A stretch of DNA of 64,000 bases from Anaerocolumna xylanovorans DSM 12503. GTDB lineage: Bacteria > Bacillota > Clostridia > Lachnospirales > Lachnospiraceae. The stretch covers positions 265,448 to 329,447 of the forward strand of contig NZ_FRFD01000007.1 in assembly GCF_900143645.1 (NCBI RefSeq), given 5' to 3'. Shown one piece after another: positions 1 through 9,271 of this stretch. Numbering within the stretch: position 1 is the first letter of the stretch; every line of letters starts with the position of its first letter. The notes beneath the pieces are model-generated. The model was not told the DNA's origin. It did not search any database and was given only the letters and a program-made list of their open reading frames with translations. Made by a program: the position numbers and the translations under genes.

Positions 1-1821
1 ATTATCTTCCAAGACAGATTTATTCTGTAAGAACAACTCATAGCCTTTTCTCCTAAGTACATGTGGAAGAGCCAAGACCGTCCGCTTTCCTCTTTTATTT
101 ATTTCTTCTGTATAATAAGTCAGTTTATTAAGGGCTGTCATATCACTTTCCAGAATAATTTCACTTACATGAGGGTTATCCCATACTGCCTCAAGCTGTT
201 CTGTTCTCTGTACAAGAACAGATACTTCCAAATCCTTCTCTTCCTTCTTGCCGGAAAAGCCGGAAATCTTTTCTTGCATTCCTGCATTTCTGCGGTGCCC
301 TTCGGTTATCGCCTGCACCAGAGCCTGTACACCTTCTCTTCTTAGCTCATTTAATTTTCCCACGGGAATAAAAAGCTCCCCCGTAAGCTCTATTGTCAAT
401 GCCTCAAAGTAAAGAGAAGTATCTCCCATCTTGTCTAACTGCTTATACAGATGCTCTTTGGTCAGGGGCTGGTTCTTTGCCATATCCGGGTTATCTCCAA
501 ATACCCTTACCTGCTTCTCATAACAGCTTAAAGTAAGGCATATTGGCTCATCCGGTTCAGCCTTAAAATGCCCCCTTACAGGTATTCTGCTCTTTTTCTC
601 CAGATATTCTTCCCTTGTTTTGTCTAACAGCGAATTATTTCTGGTACGGTAAACCATACAGCCGGGCTTGATTTTTAACCCCCTTTTATAGTTGGCGGTT
701 ATTTTCTTCCCCTTATTTTCCCCTGTTTTTACCGTATATTCGTAAAGGGCTTCGTTCTCTTTCCTGACTTCCAAAACATCCTGGGCATTGATATCTTCTG
801 TTAATTCTATTGTCATTTGGGAATCCGTACTCTTTATCACCTTTCCAACAAGTACGCCGCTGTGGTTCGGACGGTCTATAGACAGCATGGAAAAGCCATT
901 CTGCACCTCATAATAGCCTCTTGAAAAGCCTCCTCTGTTATAGATATCGGAAAGATTCCTTAAATCTCCCTTTAATTCCTCTTCATGACTCTTTCTGTAT
1001 TCCTCATAGCCTGCTTCTCCAAGCTCATAATATAAATCCGTATATTTTCGGTAAACAGAAGTTACTGCTGCGGTGTATTCCGGACTCTTCATCCTTCCTT
1101 CAATTTTAAAGGAATCTATCCCTGCCTGTATTAATTGGGGGAGTATTTCTAAGGTTTCCATATCCTTTGGACTTAAATAATAGCCTGTCCCTCTATTCTC
1201 TCCATCAATCTTAAGCTGATAAGGCATCCGGCAAGGCTGGGCACACCTGCCCCTGTTACCGCTTCTGCCTCCGATCATACTGCTTAGCAGGCATTTACCG
1301 GAATAGCAATAGCATAATGCTCCGTGGACAAAGGATTCAATCTCCAAGTCTGTTGATTTCCTGATTTCCTTAATTTCCGAAAGACTAAGTTCCCTTGCAT
1401 TGACAATCCTTGTAACCCCCATATCCTTTAATACACCAGCACCTTCTCCCATGGTAATGGACATCTGGGTACTGGCATGAAGGGGAAGCTTGGGAAAATT
1501 CTCATGAAGGAAATGGAGTACCCCAAGGTCCTGGACAATGATTGCATCCACTCCCAGCTCATAATATCTCCTGCTATATTCAAACAGTTCCTTCTCAAGC
1601 TCTGTGTTCTTAAGCAGGGTATTTACCGTCATATATATTTTCTTTCCATGAAGATGAACGAAATCAATGGCCTCTTTCATGGTTTCCGGTGTAAAGTTAT
1701 CCGCATATGCCCTTGCTCCGAATTTGACCCCGCCCACATAAACCGCATCACAGGATGCATTCACTGCTGCCTTTAAGCTTTGGGAAGAGCCTGCCGGAGC
1801 TAATATCTCAACTGCTTTCAT
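1..1821 (-). CDS. U32 family peptidase (collagenase-like), 3' end outside window
   Basis: The gene starts at the ATG at 1819-1821, preceded by a GGGAG Shine-Dalgarno, and stays open to base 1, so at least 607 codons are present and the C-terminus is missing. The N-terminus MKAVEILAPAGSSQSLKAAV and the segment ESFVHGALCYCYSGKCLLS (about residues 162-180) match the U32 signature of Glu, Phe, Gly and spaced Cys. Family members are TIM-barrel proteins annotated as collagenase-like peptidases; several relatives act in tRNA or 23S rRNA hydroxylation, so protease activity is not certain. A U32 gene downstream of ruvB and zapA is a usual clostridial arrangement. The length beyond 600 residues suggests the long form with a DUF3656-type C-terminal part. 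Confidence 0.9.
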   Translation of the reverse strand, partial: MKAVEILAPAGSSQSLKAAVNASCDAVYVGGVKFGARAYADNFTPETMKEAIDFVHLHGKKIYMTVNTLLKNTELEKELFEYSRRYYELGVDAIIVQDLGVLHFLHENFPKLPLHASTQMSITMGEGAGVLKDMGVTRIVNARELSLSEIKEIRKSTDLEIESFVHGALCYCYSGKCLLSSMIGGRSGNRGRCAQPCRMPYQLKIDGENRGTGYYLSPKDMETLEILPQLIQAGIDSFKIEGRMKSPEYTAAVTSVYRKYTDLYYELGEAGYEEYRKSHEEELKGDLRNLSDIYNRGGFSRGYYEVQNGFSMLSIDRPNHSGVLVGKVIKSTDSQMTIELTEDINAQDVLEVRKENEALYEYTVKTGENKGKKITANYKRGLKIKPGCMVYRTRNNSLLDKTREEYLEKKSRIPVRGHFKAEPDEPICLTLSCYEKQVRVFGDNPDMAKNQPLTKEHLYKQLDKMGDTSLYFEALTIELTGELFIPVGKLNELRREGVQALVQAITEGHRRNAGMQEKISGFSGKKEEKDLEVSVLVQRTEQLEAVWDNPHVSEIILESDMTALNKLTYYTEEINKRGKRTVLALPHVLRRKGYELFLQNKSVLEDN

Positions 1822-1871
1822 GTAAACTCCCATCTGTCTTTTACTGTATTTATTCTCGAAATGAAAAAACA

Positions 1872-1916
1872 GGCTGGTGCAACTATGGGCTTAATCCCCT
1901 GATGATTGCAGCAGCC
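1872..1916 (-). terminator. Hairpin between zapA and the U32 gene
   Basis: Arms at 1872-1882 and 1906-1916 pair over 11 positions with one mismatch, and on the minus strand a T-rich stretch follows. It could be an intrinsic terminator or attenuator that lowers read-through from zapA into the U32 gene. Confidence 0.5.
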
Positions 1917-1922
1917 TTTTCA

Positions 1923-2339
1923 TTAACCTTTTGTGTTCTTGTTACTTCCTAATTCTGTTTCAAGCCTTATAATCTTCTTCTGGTTCTCGTTAAGCTCTTC
2001 CTTTAAGGCAGCTATGGTCTTTTCTGCCTCGCTAAGCTTGGTGGTAAGGGATACCAGTTCATGCTTTAAATCAAATATTTCCTTGGCTTTTTCTTCATTT
2101 TCCTGTTCAATTTCACGAACCTGCTCCCGGACCTTAAAATAATCATCTGCTATATTAATCTCCATCAGAATACTTTTCATCTCGGAATCGAGCATTTTAT
2201 AAAAATCCTGCTTCTTGAATTCACTATTTTTATTATTAATATAAGATGCCACTTTCTGAAGATACTCTTCGCTCTCATAGCCGCGCAGGGTATATTTTTT
2301 ATTATTTATGATGACTTCAATGTTGTTCATCTTATTCAT
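1923..2339 (-). CDS. zapA: Cell division protein ZapA
   Basis: This 138-aa protein has the ZapA layout. A small N-terminal globular domain (IEVIINNKKYTLRGYESEEY, about residues 6-25, followed by LQKVASYIN) leads into a long Glu/Lys-rich coiled coil from about residue 65 to the end. ZapA binds FtsZ in the cytoplasm and promotes protofilament bundling at the Z-ring. It lies between ruvB and the U32 gene, as in many Clostridia. About 115 bases separate it from ruvB, so it may have its own start of transcription as well as read-through. The length fits Firmicute ZapA with an extended coil. Confidence 0.85.
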   Translation of the reverse strand: MNKMNNIEVIINNKKYTLRGYESEEYLQKVASYINNKNSEFKKQDFYKMLDSEMKSILMEINIADDYFKVREQVREIEQENEEKAKEIFDLKHELVSLTTKLSEAEKTIAALKEELNENQKKIIRLETELGSNKNTKG

Positions 2340-2454
2340 GGGTCTGCCTCATCCTATCTGAACCTGTCCGGTACAGCATACCTTCCTTGTATTTCCTGAC
2401 TTTCCTTCTATTTGTTTTATTATAATATATCTGTGAATTTAAGGCAAGCCTTTC

Positions 2455-3462
2455 TTAGAGGTCAACCGGCTTTTCTGCCAGTCCGAAATGACGGTAGGCA
2501 ATCCCTGATACCATACGGCCTCTGGGGGTACGAAGAATTAATCCGTTTTGCACAAGATAAGGCTCATAGACCTCTTCTATCGTGCCCGAATCTTCCCCTA
2601 ATGTTGCTGCTACTGTTTCGATACCCACGGGACCTCCGTTAAACTTCTCAATCATGGAGAGGATAATCGCCCTGTCCATATTATCAAGACCAAGCTTGTC
2701 CACCTCCAGTAAATCCAGTGCAAAGTCTGCTACTTCCTTCGTAATATATCCGTCATATTTTACCTGGGCAAAATCCCTTACTCTCTTTAGAAGCCTATTA
2801 GCAAGTCTTGGCGTTCCCCTGGAACGTCTCGCTAACTCAAAGGCTCCTTCACTGTCAATATCCACCTTTAACACACCGGCAGAGCGGCATATGATTTCCT
2901 TTAACTCTTCGGTGGTGTAAAACTCCAGACGGTTAACAACGCCAAAGCGGTCTCTTAAGGGAGGTGTTAACATTCCTGCCCTGGTAGTAGCCCCCACCAA
3001 AGTGAATTTTGGCAGCTCCAGACGGATGGATTTGGCGGCAGCTCCCTTTCCGATAACAATGTCAATCGCAAAGTCCTCCATTGCCGGATATAAAAGCTCT
3101 TCCACCTGGCGGTTTAAGCGGTGGATTTCATCTACAAAGAGTACATCCCCTTCTTTTAAATTGCTAAGGATTGCCGCCATTTCTCCCGGCTTTTCGATAG
3201 CAGGGCCGGAGGTAACCTTCATATTTACCTCCATTTCATTGGCTATAATCCCCGCCAGCGTGGTTTTGCCGAGCCCCGGTGGGCCATAAAAGAGTACATG
3301 ATCCAGGGATTCCCCTCTTTGCTTGGCAGCTTCAATATAGACCTTAAGATTTGCCTTTGCTTTTTCCTGTCCGATATAGCTGTCTAATAGCTGGGGTCTT
3401 AGTGAGTTCTCTATTCGTTTGTCTTCCTCAGTTAATTCCGTGGTTATAATACGTCTTTCCAT
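2455..3462 (-). CDS. ruvB: Holliday junction branch migration ATPase RuvB
   Basis: The 335-aa product has Walker A GPPGLGKT (residues 60-67), Walker B with DEIHRL (about 107-115), the sensor/arginine-finger region GATTRAGMLTPPLRDRFG and the C-terminal winged helix ending in LILRTPRGRM. RuvB forms hexameric motors that pump DNA through RuvA-bound Holliday junctions during recombinational repair. Its start lies 12 bases after the ruvA stop, forming a ruvAB operon. Length is normal for the family and no key residue is missing. Confidence 0.98.
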   Translation of the reverse strand: MERRIITTELTEEDKRIENSLRPQLLDSYIGQEKAKANLKVYIEAAKQRGESLDHVLFYGPPGLGKTTLAGIIANEMEVNMKVTSGPAIEKPGEMAAILSNLKEGDVLFVDEIHRLNRQVEELLYPAMEDFAIDIVIGKGAAAKSIRLELPKFTLVGATTRAGMLTPPLRDRFGVVNRLEFYTTEELKEIICRSAGVLKVDIDSEGAFELARRSRGTPRLANRLLKRVRDFAQVKYDGYITKEVADFALDLLEVDKLGLDNMDRAIILSMIEKFNGGPVGIETVAATLGEDSGTIEEVYEPYLVQNGLILRTPRGRMVSGIAYRHFGLAEKPVDL

Positions 3463-3474
3463 TTACATCCATCC

Positions 3475-4101
3475 TTAAAAACTGATATTCTTTAAGGACA
3501 GCTTAAGCACATCCTCAACAGTCATATCTTCTTTTATTTCAACAGCACCTACGGTTTTTGCAGCTTCCGCCGCAGAATATCCAAGGGCCGTCAAAGCTTC
3601 AATAGCTTCTCTTCTCACTTCATACAGGATATTTCCTTCACCCCTCGGAGTAAGGCCTCCCTCTATATTCTTTGAAAGCCGCTCTTCAAAGGCATCACTT
3701 AATTTCAACTTATCCTTTAACTCTAATATCAGCTTGCCGGCTGTTTTTGTGCCAATTCCCGGCGCCTTGGCTATGGTCTTAACGTCCTCTGAAAGAACAG
3801 CAAACCGCAAGTCATCCGGCGTAATGGAAGAAAGAATTCCAAGTGCCCCCTTAGGCCCGATTCCATTAACGGTAATCAAAAGCTTGAAGATACTTAAGTC
3901 CTCTTTTGTCAAAAAGCCAAACAACCCGATATTATCTTCTCTTACATAAAGATAGGTGTAAACCGTTATAGTACTTCCGATTCGGGGAAGATTGCTTAAG
4001 CTGGAGAGAGGCATCTTGATGTCATAGCCCAGACCGCCCGTCTCCACTACAACTCCCTCTTCCGATACCAGAATAAGTTCCCCCTTAACATATGCTATCA
4101 T
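3475..4101 (-). CDS. ruvA: Holliday junction DNA-binding protein RuvA
   Basis: The 208-aa product has the RuvA order: N-terminal OB-fold (MIAYVKGELILV), tandem helix-hairpin-helix motifs (TVNGIGPKGALGILS, then APGIGTKTAGKLILEL) and a C-terminal three-helix domain (EALTALGYSAAEAAK) that contacts RuvB. It recognises four-way junctions and loads RuvB. A purine-rich AAGGGAAAGGG precedes the ATG, and only 15 bases separate it from the upstream beta-mannosidase gene, so some ruvAB expression probably comes through that gene. Confidence 0.97.
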   Translation of the reverse strand: MIAYVKGELILVSEEGVVVETGGLGYDIKMPLSSLSNLPRIGSTITVYTYLYVREDNIGLFGFLTKEDLSIFKLLITVNGIGPKGALGILSSITPDDLRFAVLSEDVKTIAKAPGIGTKTAGKLILELKDKLKLSDAFEERLSKNIEGGLTPRGEGNILYEVRREAIEALTALGYSAAEAAKTVGAVEIKEDMTVEDVLKLSLKNISF

Positions 4102-4116
4102 TAACTACCCTTTCCC

Positions 4117-6570
4117 TTAAGCTCCTATATCATAGACAGAGCGGATTTTTATATTCTCCCTGGTGCCGGAAAGAATGTCCACACAGACCTCTTCCCCATT
4201 CACATCAAAGTAATTATCGGAGATCTTTAAATCTCCCGCTTCGTTTGAAATCTCCACGCTTCTTGCATAAGCTCTGGAATTAACAAAGATCTTATCACCT
4301 TCCACACGCAGGGAAAGTCCTGGCTCTTCGAATTCAAAATGCTTCGGAGCTGTAAACAGACAGCTTCCCTTTGATACCGCCTTGCCATCTGCAAGGAATT
4401 CATAGGCAAAATATATACCTAATTCATCATAACTGCTAAAGTCTAACTTATCCAGCCATACACTGGTAAGAGCAGGAACATTGACCTCCTCTTCCCCTTG
4501 CAAGAGAACTTCTGCCTTGGGATTACGCAGTGTCCAGTGTACTGTTCCAAAGATATCCTCCCTGGTCTCATTGGCAACATTAAGCCTTGCCGTTTTTACG
4601 ATATCATGAGGTTCTTCGATGCAATGGGGCCTTTGTGTCATTTCCCCTTCTTCCTCGCAGGATATCATAACAGGGGCAAAAAAACGCTTCTCTGCATAGT
4701 GAAGTGCTTTCCATCGTCCATAATAATCAATGCTCGCCCATGAGGCAACCGGCCATATATCATTCAACTGCCATACGATGGCTCCCATGCATCTTCCTCT
4801 GTGCCTTCTCCAATGCTCCACACCATAGCGGATAGCATCTGCCTGAAGCAGCTGTGAGGTATATATCAAATGGTCAAAATCCTTTGGATAGAGATAATTA
4901 TCTGAAATATAATTCAGTATCTTTCCATTGGCAGCCGCATTTCTCTGATGCATTTCCATTACTCTGGAGAAAATATTCCTGTCCTTCTTCTCTGTAAAAC
5001 TCTCAATGGTCTTCAGACAGGGGAAGGATTGGAAACCAAACTCAGAGGCATAACGGAAGTGAAATTTCCGGTATTCCGAGAAAGGCTTATTGCCATGCCA
5101 AACATCCCAGTAATGGGTATCTCCTTTATCAGGATTCAAGGAATCCTCATAATTTCCGCCGGAAGAAGGAGAAGACGGCCAGTAAAAGGTTACAGGATCG
5201 TATTCCTTAAGGATATTTGGAATGATATATTCATATATCTTAATATAATCCATTACCTGCTTTGCCGTAGGCTTCCATACCTTATCCTGAACCTGTGCCT
5301 CCATTTCATTGTTTCCGCACCAGATTGCAAGGCATGCATGATGTCTGATACGGATAACATTCTCAATGGTTTCCTGCCTGATGTTAGCCTCAAATTCATC
5401 ATTTAACTCATAGCTTGCACAGGCATACATAAAGTCAAGCCAAACCATAAGCCCCAGCTCATCACAGAGATCAAAGAAAAAGTCATCCGGATAATATCCG
5501 CCGCCCCATACTCTAATGGTATTAAAGTTGGCAGCAATACAATCCGTAAGCAGGACTTCTGTACGCTCTTTCGTAACCCTGCCAAGAATATTGTCCTCCG
5601 GGATATAGTCCGCTCCCATGGCAAAAACAGAAACACCGTTTACCACATGGCAGAAGCTTTCTCCCCACTCATCTTTTTCTCTCTTTATCGTAAGAGTGCG
5701 AAGCCCGATTCTTCTTTCCCAAACATCAAGCACTTCGCCTTTTTCATTTCTGACTTCGCCTTTTACGGTATATAATGGCTGTTCCCCATAACCGTTAGGC
5801 CACCAAAGCATCGGTTCTGTTATAAGAACCTTCCCTTCTTCTGTTTGTTCATATATCTTGCCTTTGGGATCTGTTACCTGAAATACCACTTCCGATAAGG
5901 TCTCTTCTCCAAATAATTCAAGGCTCCAGTCAATATCAAGAAGTACGCTGTCCTTTTCATGCTGCTGCCTTACATAGACCTCATCAAAACGGCATTCCTT
6001 AATCCCAAGCAGCTTTACATCCCTGAATATTCCGGCATCGGGAAGCCTTGGACCCCAGTCCCAGCCGAACATGCAATGAGCCTTTCGCAGATGGGGATAA
6101 CCATCCATGCAGTCATAGCTTCCGCCGGTATAGCATTTTTCCTGTTCTTCCCTGATATATTTTGTAGGAGAGAACAGTACTACTCTTAATTCATTCTCTC
6201 CGGCTCTGGCAAGCTCTTTTATGTCAAACTCCCAAATCCGGTGCATATTGTATATTTTCCCAAGGAAAGTATCATTAAGATACACCTCTCCCAGAGTATC
6301 TACTCCGTCAAAATGAAGAAGAAGTCCGTCATTATCAAGCATATCCTGCTTCAGATGAAATACTGTCTGATAGGTAAAATCCTGCTCCATTAGCTTTAAG
6401 GCATCCAATTCATTATCCCTGTAATAGGGATCCGGCATTTTTCCAAGCTGAAGTAAAGTTTCATAAACAGAGCCCGGAACTTTGGCAGGCATAAATTCGC
6501 CTGTAATTCCATAAACATTTTCTCCATCTATTTTCATGGACCACATACCATTCAAACTGACTGTTTTCAT
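4117..6570 (-). CDS. GH2 beta-mannosidase
   Basis: This 817-aa enzyme matches bacterial GH2 beta-mannosidases from its first residues (N-terminal beta-sandwich, KVPGSVYETLLQLGKMPDPY). The TIM barrel carries the acid/base Glu in AIWCGNNEMEAQ (about residue 421) and the predicted nucleophile Glu in YASEFGFQSFP (about 508). No signal peptide is visible, so it probably acts in the cytoplasm on imported beta-mannosides from mannan or N-glycans, releasing mannose. The ATG has GGGAGG 5-6 bases upstream. It lies 15 bases from the fused Cls gene upstream and 15 bases from ruvA downstream, an odd place for a glycosidase; no mannose transporter or regulator is adjacent. Confidence 0.93.
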   Translation of the reverse strand: MKTVSLNGMWSMKIDGENVYGITGEFMPAKVPGSVYETLLQLGKMPDPYYRDNELDALKLMEQDFTYQTVFHLKQDMLDNDGLLLHFDGVDTLGEVYLNDTFLGKIYNMHRIWEFDIKELARAGENELRVVLFSPTKYIREEQEKCYTGGSYDCMDGYPHLRKAHCMFGWDWGPRLPDAGIFRDVKLLGIKECRFDEVYVRQQHEKDSVLLDIDWSLELFGEETLSEVVFQVTDPKGKIYEQTEEGKVLITEPMLWWPNGYGEQPLYTVKGEVRNEKGEVLDVWERRIGLRTLTIKREKDEWGESFCHVVNGVSVFAMGADYIPEDNILGRVTKERTEVLLTDCIAANFNTIRVWGGGYYPDDFFFDLCDELGLMVWLDFMYACASYELNDEFEANIRQETIENVIRIRHHACLAIWCGNNEMEAQVQDKVWKPTAKQVMDYIKIYEYIIPNILKEYDPVTFYWPSSPSSGGNYEDSLNPDKGDTHYWDVWHGNKPFSEYRKFHFRYASEFGFQSFPCLKTIESFTEKKDRNIFSRVMEMHQRNAAANGKILNYISDNYLYPKDFDHLIYTSQLLQADAIRYGVEHWRRHRGRCMGAIVWQLNDIWPVASWASIDYYGRWKALHYAEKRFFAPVMISCEEEGEMTQRPHCIEEPHDIVKTARLNVANETREDIFGTVHWTLRNPKAEVLLQGEEEVNVPALTSVWLDKLDFSSYDELGIYFAYEFLADGKAVSKGSCLFTAPKHFEFEEPGLSLRVEGDKIFVNSRAYARSVEISNEAGDLKISDNYFDVNGEEVCVDILSGTRENIKIRSVYDIGA

Positions 6571-6585
6571 ACGTACCTCCCTTAT

Positions 6586-9108
6586 TTACATCAAAGTAGA
6601 AAATAGGTTCAACACTCTTTGATAGACTTTTAAATACCATGGACGCTGTTTCCATTCCTCATAAGTGATTTCCTTGCTGATATCCATTGTACCAATAAGA
6701 TCATTCTTGATTACATCTATGGTTTCCCTGTCGCACATCCATAAACCGCATTCATAATGCAGGAAAAAGCTCCTGTAATCCATATTAATAGTACCTACGA
6801 TACCGCAGTCTTCATTAATAATGGTTTTGGCATGGATAAAGCCCGGTGTATACTCGTAAATTCTTACACCGCCGTCTAAGAGCTGTCCATAATTGTAATT
6901 AGTAAGCCTTTTCACATTCTTTTTATCCGGAATATTAGGCGTAATAATCCTTACATCAATACCGCTCTGGGCAGCTTCGATCAGAGCCAGCTTCATATCA
7001 TCTTCAATTATCAGATACGGCGTTGTTATATACACATACTTTTTCGCATAATGAATTATTTGTTTATAAATACTTTCAATCGGATTATTTGGCCTGTTAG
7101 CCGGGCCGTCAGAAATTACATGGCAATATACCTCATTCTCTTCAAATACCTTTGTAGGACGGTAAGGGCTATAATCCATCCATTCCCCGCTCTTACAAAT
7201 CTCCCACATCTGTAAAAAGGTCACTGTAAGTCCCCATACGGCATCTCCCTCTACCCGTACGGCATTATCCTTCCATTTGCCGAAGCGCTCAATCAGATTC
7301 ACATATTCATCTGCAAGGTTCATACCCCCGGTATATCCGATATTGCCGTCGATTACAATGATTTTTTGATGACTGCGGTAATTCATATACAGCTTATCCG
7401 TATATTTGTGAATGGGATTAAATACGGCTGTCCTTATTCCTTCGGCTTCCAGATTCCTCCGGAAATTTTTAGAGGTACGAAGGGACGCGCCAAAGTCATC
7501 ATACATAAACCGGATTTCCACTCCTTCACTTCTTTTCTGAAGAAGGAGCTTTCTCATCCTTTCCCACAAAACCCCTTCACCAACTATGAAGAAATTAATG
7601 AAGATAAAATGTTTTGCTTCCTCAATATCTTTAAAAATAGCTTCAAAAGTGTCTTCTCCCATAGGATAATAACTTATCCTGTTGTTTTTATATAAGGGGA
7701 ATTTGTGTGACTCCATATACCTTGACATTCTGCTCTTTGTCGGATATCTTTTTGCATAGGACTTTGTTGTATCAGCATCGTAGCTTAAAAAAGTATCACC
7801 ATGCTCAATGCACGCCAGTATCTTACGTTCAATTTTCTTGGTAGAACCGGATTTACCCCAAAGCGCATACATGATATGCCCAGTCACCGGCAGCAGGAGT
7901 ATAATGCATATCCATGCAATTTTATAAGAAGAATTCCTGTTGTCATTTACCAATCCTACAATGATAAGAATACTTGCGATTTCTATAAGAAGATAGATAT
8001 AAAAACCTGATCCGCTAAGCCAATATCCTAACACAAATATAATTGCCATCTGGATAAGCACCAGTATTCCAACCAAAGTAACCCTCAAAAAGCCGCTTAA
8101 GAAGCCTTTTGTGGTACCAATTATTTTCTCATTTGTACTCATATCTGCCCACCTGATATTTCTTACTTCCTTCCTGCCTGTATTCTCTGCAATCCGGACC
8201 TTCCTGTTAATCTCATAGGAATCCTTTTCTGCCCTTTTTATTTTTCTTACAATCTGCAAATCAGGAAACGCTTTTAATAAACGTTTCTGGACAATACTTG
8301 CAGTTCCTGCCATACTCTGGATTTTTGCAATATATTCCCTGATCTGATTCTCCACTTCCTGACGCAGGCCCTTAAAATCGAAATCCTTCTGGTAACGGTT
8401 GCGTTCCAAAAGTTTTTCTTTATTATCATCCATAAACTGTCTTATTCTATCCGGCATTTCAAAAATTTTATAACCCGACAGCTTTTTCTTAAATTCTTCC
8501 TTTGTCTCATAAATCCTTGTTTTTTCAATATAGTCGTTAAATTCATCCTTAAGGCGCAGCATTTCCGCAAAAATCTTATCCATCTTTAAAGTCTGGACAA
8601 CCGTAATCCATGTATCTATTATAAACAGGATAAATATGATGGATACAGCACAGATGCCTGCAATTCTTGGAATGATATTAAAAAGTCTGACCACTCTTGG
8701 TTGAAGCAGCATTATTTCCAGCAAAGACATAACTCCCCAGACAGTAGCTGAGAGTAAGCAAATCCTCCCCTTTATATTAAAACGGTTGCTGCTGTAATCC
8801 CACCATCTGGCATGAAAAATCACTTCCATAATCCAGGAAGTAAAATATTCCAAAGCACTGGCAAGTATCATGCCTCCAAAAAAAATAAGCGGATAAACCC
8901 CTCTGACCTGCCAGAAGAATACATATATTATAGTAGCTCCTACACCATAAATTGGAATTATCGGGCCATTTAGAAATCCTCTATTCACCAGAGAGCCTTT
9001 TTTGACAGACACCAGAGTACTTTCATAAACCCATCCGACCATAGAATAAAGAAAAAAATTATATAAGATATGTAATAAATTAACTCCTAAAATATTAACA
9101 TCAAACAT
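6586..9108 (-). CDS. CmpB-like membrane domain fused to cardiolipin synthase
   Basis: The start is taken as the ATG at 9106-9108 with GGGTGG six bases upstream, giving 840 aa; a TTG 21 bases earlier is possible. Residues about 1-190 resemble the CmpB/putative ABC-transporter type IV family (YSMVGWVYESTLVSVKKGSL, then NRGFLNGPIIPIYGVGA, multiple membrane segments). A charged linker of about 130 residues follows. From about 320 there are two more membrane segments and then a bacterial cardiolipin synthase with two PLD modules. The first motif, SHQKIIVIDGNIGYTGG, is canonical (His about 579). The second, HAKTIINEDCGIVGT (His about 758), is one residue short and has Glu where Asp is expected. Likely role: joining phosphatidylglycerol molecules into cardiolipin at the membrane. 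Confidence 0.88.
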   Translation of the reverse strand: MFDVNILGVNLLHILYNFFLYSMVGWVYESTLVSVKKGSLVNRGFLNGPIIPIYGVGATIIYVFFWQVRGVYPLIFFGGMILASALEYFTSWIMEVIFHARWWDYSSNRFNIKGRICLLSATVWGVMSLLEIMLLQPRVVRLFNIIPRIAGICAVSIIFILFIIDTWITVVQTLKMDKIFAEMLRLKDEFNDYIEKTRIYETKEEFKKKLSGYKIFEMPDRIRQFMDDNKEKLLERNRYQKDFDFKGLRQEVENQIREYIAKIQSMAGTASIVQKRLLKAFPDLQIVRKIKRAEKDSYEINRKVRIAENTGRKEVRNIRWADMSTNEKIIGTTKGFLSGFLRVTLVGILVLIQMAIIFVLGYWLSGSGFYIYLLIEIASILIIVGLVNDNRNSSYKIAWICIILLLPVTGHIMYALWGKSGSTKKIERKILACIEHGDTFLSYDADTTKSYAKRYPTKSRMSRYMESHKFPLYKNNRISYYPMGEDTFEAIFKDIEEAKHFIFINFFIVGEGVLWERMRKLLLQKRSEGVEIRFMYDDFGASLRTSKNFRRNLEAEGIRTAVFNPIHKYTDKLYMNYRSHQKIIVIDGNIGYTGGMNLADEYVNLIERFGKWKDNAVRVEGDAVWGLTVTFLQMWEICKSGEWMDYSPYRPTKVFEENEVYCHVISDGPANRPNNPIESIYKQIIHYAKKYVYITTPYLIIEDDMKLALIEAAQSGIDVRIITPNIPDKKNVKRLTNYNYGQLLDGGVRIYEYTPGFIHAKTIINEDCGIVGTINMDYRSFFLHYECGLWMCDRETIDVIKNDLIGTMDISKEITYEEWKQRPWYLKVYQRVLNLFSTLM

Positions 9109-9271
9109 GGCAATCCACCCTTGCATCAATATGTACTGCTACCATTCTAACATATCCAAATAAGAAAATATAGCCTTATTTTACTCTTCTTTCCTTCCAA
9201 GTCCCACTTGTAAACCGGCGCTCTTATGTTAAAATAATTATTATAATAAAGATTATGAGGGATTTTACAAT

